Shown here: positions 24,402-33,078 of the stretch, piece after piece
Layout: the number at the start of each line of letters is the position of its first letter
Numbering within the stretch: the first letter of the stretch is position 1
Source of the DNA: Paenibacillus sp. J5C2022
GTDB lineage: Bacteria > Bacillota > Bacilli > Paenibacillales > Paenibacillaceae
Assembly: GCF_025567625.1 (NCBI RefSeq)
Contig: NZ_JAOQJC010000013.1
Coordinates: forward strand, 62,001-126,000
Reading direction: 5' to 3'
DNA: 64,000 nt
Notes under the pieces: model-generated
What the model saw: only the letters and a program-made list of their open reading frames with translations
Told to the model about the DNA's origin: nothing
Databases searched by the model: none
Program-made: the position numbers and the translations under genes

Positions 24402-26708
24402 TTATTCTCCAATCAATTGATGTATTTCGGCCAGCAGGGATTTATGATCGAACGACCCCTTCTGCATGACTCCCTTCACATAACCGTTCAATCTCAATCT
24501 CTCCTGTACCGTGATCGTCTTGGCTGTGATGACAATAACAGGTATGGTTCGCCAGGCGTCCCGCTTGCGCAGCTCCGCCAGGAATTGAAATCCGTCCATC
24601 TCGGGCATCATCAGGTCCAGCAAGATCAATCCCGGCACTTCCGTCTGCATATACGCAATCGCATTCCTGCCGTTATAAGATTGACTGACCTGATAGCCTT
24701 CCTTCTGCAACAGCTTGGCCATCATTTCATTCGTCGTCGCATCGTCTTCTATGACCAGCACCCGCTGCGCATTGCGGTTCGGGATATAGCGGTCGATCGT
24801 GGCGACCAGTTGCGCCCTGTCCACGGGCTTCGTGATGAACTCGGAGGCGCCGAGCGAGAAGCCCTGCTTCTTGTCATCGGTCATCGATACGATAATAACC
24901 GGGATGCCGCTTAACACCGGATCAGTCTTCAGCCTGGACAGCACGCTCCACCCGTCCATCGCAGGCATGAGAATGTCCAGCAGAATGACATGCGGCTGCA
25001 GCTCTCGGGACAATCGAAGCCCCTCCTCGCCGCTATCGGCGAAGGACAGCTGCCAGCCTTCGCTGCTCAAGTAATGACGCAACAGCTGCTCATTCGACGG
25101 TTCGTCGTCTATAAGCAATATGCGGACGGATTCATCGCCCTGAACGGCAATATCGATATCGCCGTGTTCCCATATCCGCTCTTTCATATTTTGCCGGGGT
25201 TTGGCAGGCAGCCAACACGTGAACAAGCTCCCCGCTTCAGGCTCGCTCTCCACCGCGATGTCGCCGCCCAGAAGCTCGCAGAAGCTGCGGCTGATAGCAA
25301 GGCCGAGTCCGGTGCCGCCGAATTGCCGGGTTGTGCTGGAATCCCCTTGGAAGAACGGCCGGAACAGCTTGCTCAATTGCTCGCTCGTCATGCCGATTCC
25401 AGAATCCTTTACCTTGAAGCTATACCCGTCCTGGCCTGTTCTGTCCTCGGGTTCGATCTTCAGCTCCACCTCTCCGCCTTTTGTGAACTTGTTGGCGTTG
25501 CTGAGCAGGTTAAGCAGAATTTGCCGCATCTTCGTAATATCGGTCCATATCTCGCCATCTATCGGATGAAGTATCAGCTTATTCCCGTTCTGCAACGCAA
25601 GCGGCGCGATCGTCGCCTCCACATCTTCCACCAGACTGTGCAGGCTGCAGGGCTCGTAGAATACCTCCATCTTGCCCGCTTCAATCTTGGAAATATCAAG
25701 AATGTCATTAATCAAGGCGAGCAAATGTCTGCCGGCATGTCCGATCTTGGCCAAATCCTCAGCGAAGGCGGGATCGCTCAGCTCCGCGGCATCCTCCATC
25801 AGCATCTCGCTGTATCCGATAATCGCATTGAGCGGCGTACGCAGCTCATGACTCATGTTCGCAAGGAACTGGCTCTTGATCATGTTCGCCTTTATCGCTT
25901 CGTCCCTCGCGCGGCCAAGCTGCTTCGTCCGTTCCGCGAGCGCCGCTTCCGCCCGCACCCGATCCGTAATATCCGTACGGATGGAGATGAAGTGATGCGG
26001 CTTGCCTTTTTCGTCAAGGAAGGGCACAATCGTCGTATTCATCCAATATTCACTGCCGTCCTTCGCCCGATTTTTCACTTCCCCGCGCCACACGTTCCCC
26101 GATCGAATAGTGTCCCACATCGTTTTGAAGAATGTTTTGGGATGATAGCCGGAATTTATGACGCGATGCGTCTTCCCGAGCAGTTCCTCGCGTCCGTATT
26201 TGGATATTTCACAAAATTTATCGTTGACGTACGTAATGACTCCCTTGTCATCGGTAATGGCTACAATGGAAGATTCGTCAAGCGCATTTTCGATATCGTT
26301 CAAGTTTTCCATCGTATGGTGGAGCTTTGATTCATTCTCTTTCCTGGCTGTAATATCCGTGCCGAAGGCAACGTGCTGATAGATGATGCCGGCATCGTTG
26401 ACGAACGGGACAATGGTCACATTCACCCAATACACACTGCCGTCCTTCGCCTTGTTTTTAAGCTCGCCCTTCCATACCCGTCCTTCGCCGATCGTTCGCC
26501 ACATCTGCTGGAAGAGCTCATGCGGATGAAATGCCGCGCTTACGATGGAATGGGGTTGGCCGATCAGCTCCGTCTTGTCGTATTGCGAGATTTCACAGAA
26601 CAGTTCGTTTACATAAAGGATATTGCCGCGATCATCCGTTATGGAAATAATCGAGGATGCTTCCAGTGCGGATAATGCATATTTCATATCTTTAAGCTCA
26701 GTTAACAT
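24402..26708 (-). CDS. Hybrid histidine kinase: PAS-PAS-HisKA-HATPase-REC-REC
   Basis: 768 residues with no transmembrane segment, so a cytosolic sensor. Two PAS domains with PAC motifs lie at about 5-125 and 130-255 (SIISITDDRGNILYVNELF; SIVAITDDKGVITYVNDKF). Each ends in KDGS-YW. HisKA contains FLANMSHELRTPLNAIIGYS (His). The HATPase has NLLSNANKFTKGG, DSGIGM and GTGLGLAI. Two receivers follow: ILLIDDEPSN with LLDILMPAMDG, and VLVIEDDATTN with LLDLMMPEMDG. The near-identical PAS pair suggests recent duplication. Heme or flavin ligands cannot be read from sequence alone. Confidence 0.95.
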   Translation of the reverse strand: MLTELKDMKYALSALEASSIISITDDRGNILYVNELFCEISQYDKTELIGQPHSIVSAAFHPHELFQQMWRTIGEGRVWKGELKNKAKDGSVYWVNVTIVPFVNDAGIIYQHVAFGTDITARKENESKLHHTMENLNDIENALDESSIVAITDDKGVITYVNDKFCEISKYGREELLGKTHRVINSGYHPKTFFKTMWDTIRSGNVWRGEVKNRAKDGSEYWMNTTIVPFLDEKGKPHHFISIRTDITDRVRAEAALAERTKQLGRARDEAIKANMIKSQFLANMSHELRTPLNAIIGYSEMLMEDAAELSDPAFAEDLAKIGHAGRHLLALINDILDISKIEAGKMEVFYEPCSLHSLVEDVEATIAPLALQNGNKLILHPIDGEIWTDITKMRQILLNLLSNANKFTKGGEVELKIEPEDRTGQDGYSFKVKDSGIGMTSEQLSKLFRPFFQGDSSTTRQFGGTGLGLAISRSFCELLGGDIAVESEPEAGSLFTCWLPAKPRQNMKERIWEHGDIDIAVQGDESVRILLIDDEPSNEQLLRHYLSSEGWQLSFADSGEEGLRLSRELQPHVILLDILMPAMDGWSVLSRLKTDPVLSGIPVIIVSMTDDKKQGFSLGASEFITKPVDRAQLVATIDRYIPNRNAQRVLVIEDDATTNEMMAKLLQKEGYQVSQSYNGRNAIAYMQTEVPGLILLDLMMPEMDGFQFLAELRKRDAWRTIPVIVITAKTITVQERLRLNGYVKGVMQKGSFDHKSLLAEIHQLIGE

Positions 26709-26762
26709 CTTAATCTCCTATCCAGCCTGATGAAGCAGGCTAACATAATGACTTGATAGACT

Positions 26763-28352
26763 TTATGCATTCGGAATCCAGCATGTAAACGTCGTGCCGT
26801 TTCCAATCTCGCTATCCACGTCCAGCTCTCCCCCCAGCATACCGCTGAAGCTGTGGCTAATAGCAAGACCGAGACCGGTCCCCCCGTATTTGCGAGTCGT
26901 CGAAGCGTCTGCTTGCGTGAACGGCTGGAACAGCTTCTCCAGCTGCCTGGCCGTCATTCCTATTCCGGTGTCCTTCACTTGGAAGCAATAACCGCTGCGA
27001 TTGCCTCGTGATTCGCTGCGTATGTGCAGCTCAATGGTGCCCCTTTCGGTAAATTTATTCGCATTGCTTAGCAGATTGACAAGAATCTGCTTAAGCTTCA
27101 TACAATCGGTCGTCAGTTTTCCATCTTCCGCGACATTCCACCGCAGCTCATTGCCGCTGCTCTCCGCTAGCGGCTTGATTGTCGTCAATACATCCTCCAC
27201 GATATCCTTCAGACTGCAAGCTTCGATGTAGAGCTCCATTTTGCCCGCTTCGATTTTGGATATATCCAGAATGTCGTTGATTAATGCGAGCAGATGCTTG
27301 CCCGAATATCTGATCTTCGCCAAGTCTTCCACGTATTCGGACACCTTCATCTCCTCCGCCTCTTCCATCAGCATCTCACTGTATCCGATAATCGCATTGA
27401 GCGGAGTGCGGAGCTCGTGACTCATATTGGCCAGGAACTGACTCTTGAATTGATTGGCCCGGACAGCTTCATCCCTTGCGCTTTCCAGCTGGGCGGTCCG
27501 CTCGATAACCAGCTCCTCCAGATGTTCATTCAGCTTGCTCAGCTGCTCATTCTGCGCGTAGATCTGGGCGGTCTTCTCCTCGATCTCGGAATCCTTATAC
27601 GACATTCTGCGCGTTATGACGATGCTCAGCAAGGACAAGCCGAGAGTGAGCAGCGTTCCACCCGCAATCAGGTATGCGAGCAATTCCCTCTCCAGCATGA
27701 TGCTGGAAGAGGACACGTTATAGTCCCCCAAGTGAAAATTCGCCGCCCACATGCCTGTATAATGCATGCCGACGATCGCGAATCCCATCACAAGACCGCT
27801 CCCCAGTTTCTTCCACCGTCCGCCTCCCGCTCCTCCCTTGCGGAAATAGAGCGCTAGCCACAGCGCGGCAATAGATGCCGCCAAGGCGATCACGATTGAT
27901 GCCGTGAACCAGAATCGATCGTAGGTAATGTGAATCTGCATGGCAGCCATGCCGATGTAATGCATGGCGGATATGCCGCATGCCAGCAGCACCCCTGCAA
28001 GCAGGAGGCTGCGAATCGTCAGCGTGCTTCCGCTTACAATTCGCAGAGCAATGAAGGAAGCGACAAGCGCGGCAATTACGGAGAGCAGGATGTACATGAA
28101 GTCATACGCCACCGGAACAGGCAGCTTGAACGCCAGCATGCCCACGAAGTGCATCGACCATATGCCCATCCCCATCGCCGATGCGCCGAACAGCAGCCAG
28201 AGCAGTCGGTTCCGCCCTTTCGTCTCGCTAATTTTGCCCACCATATCCAATACGGTATAGGAAGCGACGACTGCTACGACATACGAGAAGAGGACCAATA
28301 ATGAATCGTAAGTCCCATGTATGTGCATATGACCTTGGTCCATGACTCTCAC
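26763..28352 (-). CDS. MHYT-domain membrane histidine kinase
   Basis: 529 residues. Seven hydrophobic segments fill about 1-245, with three MHYT-type motifs (IWSMHFVGM, GISAMHYIGM, IVGMHYTGM). The His/Met residues of this domain are thought to bind a metal, probably copper, and to sense O2, CO or NO. A coiled linker (EEKTAQIYAQNEQLSKLNEHL) precedes HisKA (FLANMSHELRTPLNAIIGYS) and HATPase (NLLSNANKFTERG, DTGIGM, GTGLGLAIS). Its kinase core is almost identical to that of the following hybrid kinase, suggesting duplication. First gene of the operon. Confidence 0.95.
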   Translation of the reverse strand: MRVMDQGHMHIHGTYDSLLVLFSYVVAVVASYTVLDMVGKISETKGRNRLLWLLFGASAMGMGIWSMHFVGMLAFKLPVPVAYDFMYILLSVIAALVASFIALRIVSGSTLTIRSLLLAGVLLACGISAMHYIGMAAMQIHITYDRFWFTASIVIALAASIAALWLALYFRKGGAGGGRWKKLGSGLVMGFAIVGMHYTGMWAANFHLGDYNVSSSSIMLERELLAYLIAGGTLLTLGLSLLSIVITRRMSYKDSEIEEKTAQIYAQNEQLSKLNEHLEELVIERTAQLESARDEAVRANQFKSQFLANMSHELRTPLNAIIGYSEMLMEEAEEMKVSEYVEDLAKIRYSGKHLLALINDILDISKIEAGKMELYIEACSLKDIVEDVLTTIKPLAESSGNELRWNVAEDGKLTTDCMKLKQILVNLLSNANKFTERGTIELHIRSESRGNRSGYCFQVKDTGIGMTARQLEKLFQPFTQADASTTRKYGGTGLGLAISHSFSGMLGGELDVDSEIGNGTTFTCWIPNA

Positions 28353-28666
28353 TCCACTCTACTCCGAACTAATGAAATCCGTCCTTCTATGTCGCCAGAA
28401 TTGTCCCGGCTCCTTTATTTTCCATTCAAGATCGCGTCGAAGCTTTGCCGTTCATGTCCGTTTGAATTGCATGTTCTACATCTTCGTTTAAATCGTATGT
28501 TCTACATCATTCGACATTTGTTGCATTTGTTCCTTCCTAGCGGCAGCCCGATTTCCAAATTCATGAATAAAATAGGGTTCGGAAGAGCCTCCATACATGT
28601 CCTTTCACGCACCAATCCCGGCCTGATGTACAGGCCGGGATTGACAATGACGATATCTCATTCCGA
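28353..28666. other. Intergenic region with paired 14-bp direct repeats
   Basis: 314 bp without a gene, between the MHYT kinase start and the DUF445 stop. It holds two near-identical 14-mers, GCATGTTCTACATC at 28469 and GTATGTTCTACATC at 28495, 26 bp apart, each with an ATGT-AGA-ACAT core. A hairpin at 28613-28643 (AATCCCGGCCT/AGGCCGGGATT, no T-run) may end the DUF445 operon. Confidence 0.6.
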
Positions 28667-30010
28667 TTACAGCAGCGCCAGAAGCGGCGCGTATACGCCG
28701 TGCAGAAAGGCAAACAGCAGAGCGCCGACCAATGCGCCGATCAATGCGCCGTTCAAGCGGATACGCTGCAAATCGGTCTCCACTTTCCCTTCAATAAATT
28801 GGACGAGGCGCTCTTCGGTGAACTGGTCAAGCGTATGCCTGACGATCTCGCCGATTACCGCATGCTCGCTTTCGATGATACGAGACAGAAAATGCTGCAA
28901 ATGCCGCTCCAGCAGCGATTTTGTCGCTTCATCCTGCTTGAACCAATTCCAATAGGCGGTAAGCAGCCGGGTAACCCAGATCTTCACAGCCTCATGGCTT
29001 AAGCGCTCTTGACTGCTATCGTGCACGATGTACTTTACGCCGCTGTCAGTCGTCAACATTTGGACAATCGACTGCATAAGCGCAGCGATGGACGGCTGGA
29101 AGGAGATCTCTTCCAGCAGGCTCCGCTTCCAATGATCGACCGCGATGGAGACGTCCGCATTGGATTCCAGCGTATCGGCCAGCTCATACAGCTTATGCTG
29201 GAGATAGATGCGAAGCTCATGGTCCTGCATGCGCATATCTTCGATGAAGGAGCGCAAATCCCGGTGCAACGTATCGGCCGCCTCCTCCAGATTGACTGCG
29301 TCGGAAGCTTCAGCCAGATCGAACAGCTTCTGCTTGAACCAGCGGGCAATGGAGCCCCCCTCATTGACGAATTTGTCCTTTTCCTTGCGAAGCATAGTGA
29401 CGATGGCATGCTTGACATCGTCTCCTTCTGTCCGGGCAGCCGCATAATCCACGATGCCATCCAGCCACTTTTGCATATAACCTTTGTCAAGCACCCATTT
29501 CAACGCCGCTCCGGCATAAGGTGCGAGATGAAGCCATTGCAGTCCTTTACGGGCATAAGCGTCCAGTTTGACGGACAGCTTGTCCGTATCCGTTCCCTTA
29601 AGCCACGTAATGATCAGCTTCCAGCCAAGCTCGGCAACCGCTCTTTTTCCCGCTGTACGGTCAATGAGCGTGATTGCCGTCTCCACGATGCGGATGCGAC
29701 TCAGTTTATCCCTTAGCATCCCTTTGCTGAGCAACTGTTCTTCCACCATATGAACGACGCCGTCAACCAGCTTATCCCGATTTTTCGGAACAATTGCGGT
29801 ATGCGGCACCCATTTCCATCCCAATGGATGTCGGAATAGCACTGTCACGGCGAACAAATCCGCCAATGCGCCAACGAGCCCCGCTTCCGCCGTATACAGC
29901 AGCATCCGGGACCACCACTGACCAGGATAATAATAGAGGCAGATGGCCGCGGCTGCGAATGCGGCAGCCAGTACGGCCAGACTCAAGTTCGCTTTTCGTC
30001 GCATGGACAT
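28667..30010 (-). CDS. DUF445-family membrane-associated protein, paralogue 2
   Basis: 447 residues. An N-terminal hydrophobic hairpin (LAVLAAAFAAAAICLYYY, then EAGLVGALADLFAVTVLF) and a C-terminal membrane segment (LNGALIGALVGALLFAFL) flank a long helical domain with IARWFKQKLFDLAE and ERHLQHFLSR. DUF445 proteins (YjiN and YheB relatives) are inner-membrane proteins of unknown function. The start is supported by GGAGGGG 8 nt upstream. It begins 2 nt from the stop of the first paralogue, so they are coupled. Confidence 0.9.
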   Translation of the reverse strand: MSMRRKANLSLAVLAAAFAAAAICLYYYPGQWWSRMLLYTAEAGLVGALADLFAVTVLFRHPLGWKWVPHTAIVPKNRDKLVDGVVHMVEEQLLSKGMLRDKLSRIRIVETAITLIDRTAGKRAVAELGWKLIITWLKGTDTDKLSVKLDAYARKGLQWLHLAPYAGAALKWVLDKGYMQKWLDGIVDYAAARTEGDDVKHAIVTMLRKEKDKFVNEGGSIARWFKQKLFDLAEASDAVNLEEAADTLHRDLRSFIEDMRMQDHELRIYLQHKLYELADTLESNADVSIAVDHWKRSLLEEISFQPSIAALMQSIVQMLTTDSGVKYIVHDSSQERLSHEAVKIWVTRLLTAYWNWFKQDEATKSLLERHLQHFLSRIIESEHAVIGEIVRHTLDQFTEERLVQFIEGKVETDLQRIRLNGALIGALVGALLFAFLHGVYAPLLALL

Positions 30011-30011
30011 T

Positions 30012-31295
30012 CTACACCCCTCCGATCCAGAACGTAAGCATATACAGGAAGGAACCGACTAGTGCGCCGACTACAATACCGTTCAACCGGATAAATTGAA
30101 GGTCGTGACCCGCCTTCTCCTTCACCAGCTCGATGAGATCTTCATTGGTGTATGTATTCAGCTTGCTTCTGACGGTTCGCCCGATTGCGGCATGGGATTG
30201 CTCCAGCAATGTCACGACGGCCGACTTCAGTCCCGCATCCAGCCGCTCCAACCGTTCCGTATCCTTCAACTGATCCATCGCCGCATCCAATTGTCGGCGC
30301 AGCCATACCTTTACGCTGAAGGCTCCCTCATCCGCTTCGTCTTCATGCGCAAGCGCTTCTCGGAAACGGTCGAACGTACGTGACAGGTAGGGCTGCAGCG
30401 AGATATGCGGCCAGACTGCATCCATCAGCCTCCGCTTCGTCCCTTTCACACGCAATCGCAGCTCTTCATCTTCTTTTAGTCGTTTTACGGTTTCGATAAA
30501 TCGCTCCTTCAGCTTGATTCGCTGCGGGTGATTCTCGTCAGCCATCCCTTCCAGCAAAGTGACAATCCAGATTTGCGCTTTTTCGCTAATGGCATCCGCA
30601 TTCAATCCGGCTGTGAAATCCACCAGTCTCCGTCTGAACTTGTCGCCTTCGTATGCTTTAATGGCGGAATGGACGAATTGCCCGATTATGTCTTTCAATT
30701 GGGGCGTGGCGGCAATCTTGGCGAGCTGCCTGAACAGGAATGACAACGTCTTGTCATCGTATCCATTGCGAATAGACCAATCTCCGATATCCGCCAGCAT
30801 ATCGGACAGCTGCAGCGCATCGCCGTGCTGGGAGAGGAAGCGCTCTATGCTTCTTGCCAGCTTGGCTGCGTCCGTACGCTCAAGCAGTTCCCCAAGCAGC
30901 TTCTCTGCAATTTCCTTGACGTTGACCGAGCCGCCATGTCGAAGCAAATACTGTGCGACAACCTCCGCCAAATTGTGCGATTGCAAATGTTCTTTTATAG
31001 CGTCAACGGTCAGAAGCTCGTTCTCCACCATATCAACCAGCTCATCTATTAACCGCTCACGATTTCTAGCAATAATATGAGTGCCCATCCATTTTGGCCA
31101 TCTTACTTTCAAAGGATCTCCGAACAATGCGTTAATCGCAAAGGTATCTGCAAGCCCCCCGATCGTCGCGGCGCTAAAAGCGGCAAACAGCAGCCCGCCC
31201 GCGAACGTATGCTGGAACGGAAAGGCCGCCAATATGCCTGCCGCTGACAATATCAGCGTAATGTTCGCTCCCGCCCGTATCTTTTGCTTCTTCAT
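30012..31295 (-). CDS. DUF445-family membrane-associated protein, paralogue 1
   Basis: 427 residues from ATG 31295; GGAG lies 7 nt upstream, and a frame to 31358 lacks support. The plan matches its downstream partner: membrane segments ANITLILSAAGILAAFPF and ATIGGLADTFAINALFG near the N-terminus, GTHIIARNRERLIDELVDMV, a long amphipathic helical centre, and LNGIVVGALVGSFLYML at the C-terminus. The two proteins share order and motifs but differ strongly in detail, so the duplication is old. Function unknown. Confidence 0.9.
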   Translation of the reverse strand: MKKQKIRAGANITLILSAAGILAAFPFQHTFAGGLLFAAFSAATIGGLADTFAINALFGDPLKVRWPKWMGTHIIARNRERLIDELVDMVENELLTVDAIKEHLQSHNLAEVVAQYLLRHGGSVNVKEIAEKLLGELLERTDAAKLARSIERFLSQHGDALQLSDMLADIGDWSIRNGYDDKTLSFLFRQLAKIAATPQLKDIIGQFVHSAIKAYEGDKFRRRLVDFTAGLNADAISEKAQIWIVTLLEGMADENHPQRIKLKERFIETVKRLKEDEELRLRVKGTKRRLMDAVWPHISLQPYLSRTFDRFREALAHEDEADEGAFSVKVWLRRQLDAAMDQLKDTERLERLDAGLKSAVVTLLEQSHAAIGRTVRSKLNTYTNEDLIELVKEKAGHDLQFIRLNGIVVGALVGSFLYMLTFWIGGV

Positions 31296-31387
31296 CTGCA
31301 TTCTCCATTCGTTGCTAGAGTGGCATAGTGATAGTGTAACCTTTTTCCTCGCACCCATCCACTTTTTGCGGCCTTGCGTCGGTGCGT

Positions 31388-31825
31388 TTGTACGATTTTT
31401 TGTACAACCTCGCCCCTTCAGCTACTCCCTGGCCCCACTTTGTACGATTTTTCGTACAATCTGCCACATTTGGGTGCTTGTTTGCGCTACTTTGTACGAT
31501 TTTTCGTACAACCTCGCCCCTTCAGCTACTCCCTGGCCCACTTTGTACGATTTTTCGTACAACCTGCCACAATTTGGGTGCTCAAACTGGTGCGTTTGTA
31601 CGATTTTTCGTACAACCCTCAGCGTTTGGGGCCATGTTTGTACTGCTTTGTACGATTTTTCGTACAATCTCCCACATTTGGGTGCTCAAGCTGGTGCGTT
31701 TGTACGATTTTTCGTACAATCTCCCACATTTGGGTGCTTGTTTGCGCTACTTTGTACGATTTTTCGTACAACCTCGCCCCTTCAGCTACTCCCTGGCCCC
31801 ACTTTGTACGATTTTTCGTTACTAC
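31388..31825. repeat. Nine-unit palindrome-centred minisatellite, period about 52 bp
   Basis: The palindrome TTGTACGA-TTTT-TCGTACAA starts at 31388, 31440, 31492, 31543, 31596, 31648, 31700, 31752 and 31804. The first and last copies are degenerate. The 31-33 bp between palindromes are of four kinds: one (CCTCGCCCCTTCAGCTACTC...) occurs three times, and two related kinds containing CCACA-TTTGGGTGCT occur twice each. All copies face the same way. Together with flanking DNA this fills the 31359-31948 gene-free stretch. Confidence 0.95.
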
Positions 31826-31948
31826 TCGGTACAAGGCACGCTTGGCGGGGCTATGTGACCAAAGTGAGCGATTGCGCACACTTTACTCTACTATTCCGAG
31901 TCTATGTGATCATTTCGAGCGCCACATTTGAGCGTTCAAGCCGGTATG

Positions 31949-31987
31949 CAAAAAAACAGACCAGGCGATCGTTTGCCTGGTCTGTTT
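31949..31987 (-). terminator. Terminator of the glycine-rich protein gene
   Basis: Twelve-pair stem AACAGACCAGGC/GCCTGGTCTGTT with a TTTTTT tail on the minus strand. Confidence 0.88.
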
Positions 31988-32023
31988 CCTTGTGCATCCT
32001 TGTGCATTTAATAAATTTGAAGA

Positions 32024-32908
32024 TCAGCGGCTGCCTTTTCCGTGCGGTTTCATTTTACCGCCTTTGCTGCCGGACTTGCCCATTTTACCGCCCTGTTTGC
32101 CTGCGCCGGACTTGCCCATGTTGCCACCTTCATTGCCTGCGCCGGACTTGCCCATTTTACCGCCCTGTTTGCCCGCGCCCGACTTGCCCATGTTGCCACC
32201 TTCATTGCCTACTCCGGACTTGCCCATGTTGCCGCCTTCATTGCCTACGCCCGACTTGCCCATGTTTCCGCCCTGATTGCCTGTGCCGGACTTGCCCATG
32301 TTTCCGCCCTGATTGCCTGTGCCGGACTTGCCCATGTTGCCGCCTTCATTGCCTACGCCGGACTTGCCCATGTTGCCGCCTTCATTGCCTACTCCGGACT
32401 TGCCCATGTTGCCGCCTTCATTGCCTACTCCGGACTTGCCCATGTTGCCGCCTTCATTGCCTACTCCGGACTTTCCCATGTTGCCGCCCTGATTGCCTGT
32501 GCCGGACTTGCCCATGTTGCCGCCTTCGCTGCCTGTGCCGGACTTGCCCATATTGCCGCCTTGGCCGCCTTTTTGTTCCATGCGCCCTTTTTCCTTCATG
32601 CCTTCTCCGCCAATGCCTTGGCCTTTCCCGGCTCCCTTACCGCCTACACCATCTCCGGCTCCGCCACCTGTACCACCGCCTTTACCTCCGACACCGTCGC
32701 CCGCAGCTGCTCCCGCTTCTTTTCCTACAGTCGCTTTCACGAACGCTTCCGATCCCTGGGCATCATTTCCGTCAGCCAGCGATTTCATTGGAAAGCTGAA
32801 TATTAATGCTGTCATCATTGCCGCGAGTCCCAACAGCTTCATTGTTCGCATTCCAGGCTTGGATTGTCTCCGACTTCTTTTTTCACCATACTTATGTGAC
32901 TCCATCAT
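32024..32908 (-). CDS. Secreted glycine-rich protein with fourteen 12-residue repeats
   Basis: 294 residues. A basic start is followed by a hydrophobic signal segment (LLGLAAMMTALIFSFPMKSLA). A Gly/Ala-rich spacer (VGGKGGGTGGGAGDGVGGKG) comes next, then about fourteen tandem copies of GGNMGKSG-x-G-x-[E/Q] (x = T, V, A; N, S, K). It ends in a basic tail (GGKMKPHGKGSR). No catalytic motif. It is probably an exported structural or surface protein, or a spore-coat-like component; I cannot say which. Copies differ by whole codons at set positions, as in expanding and contracting arrays. The gene ends at a strong terminator. Confidence 0.8.
   Translation of the reverse strand: MMESHKYGEKRSRRQSKPGMRTMKLLGLAAMMTALIFSFPMKSLADGNDAQGSEAFVKATVGKEAGAAAGDGVGGKGGGTGGGAGDGVGGKGAGKGQGIGGEGMKEKGRMEQKGGQGGNMGKSGTGSEGGNMGKSGTGNQGGNMGKSGVGNEGGNMGKSGVGNEGGNMGKSGVGNEGGNMGKSGVGNEGGNMGKSGTGNQGGNMGKSGTGNQGGNMGKSGVGNEGGNMGKSGVGNEGGNMGKSGAGKQGGKMGKSGAGNEGGNMGKSGAGKQGGKMGKSGSKGGKMKPHGKGSR
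32040..32565 (-). repeat. 36-bp coding repeat array
   Basis: About fourteen copies of a 36-bp unit encoding GGNMGKSG-x-G-x-[E/Q] inside the glycine-rich gene. Neighbouring units are nearly identical at the DNA level. Confidence 0.9.
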
Positions 32909-33078
32909 TTTGTTTACACACCTTCCCTTTCTAATCTTGTTGCTTCCCTGTTACTATCTCCAATATTTCATTTTCATTGCATCTATCCGCTATTTTTTTG
33001 CAAAAAAATAAAGCCGACCCGCGCAGTGATCGCGCAAAACCAGCTTTCGTTCTTTGATGCGGACCAATCTAACCAAGT

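Noticed and set aside
31388..31825. CRISPR array
   Set aside because: Repeat and spacer sizes look similar, but the spacers recur (one three times, others twice), the repeats are full palindromes, and no cas genes or leader are present.
31081..32799. Long plus-strand reading frame of about 570 codons, and several shorter frames over the 31-kb array
   Set aside because: They run antisense through two unrelated features (the palindromic array and the glycine-rich gene), have no ribosome site, and their periodic peptides follow from the DNA period.
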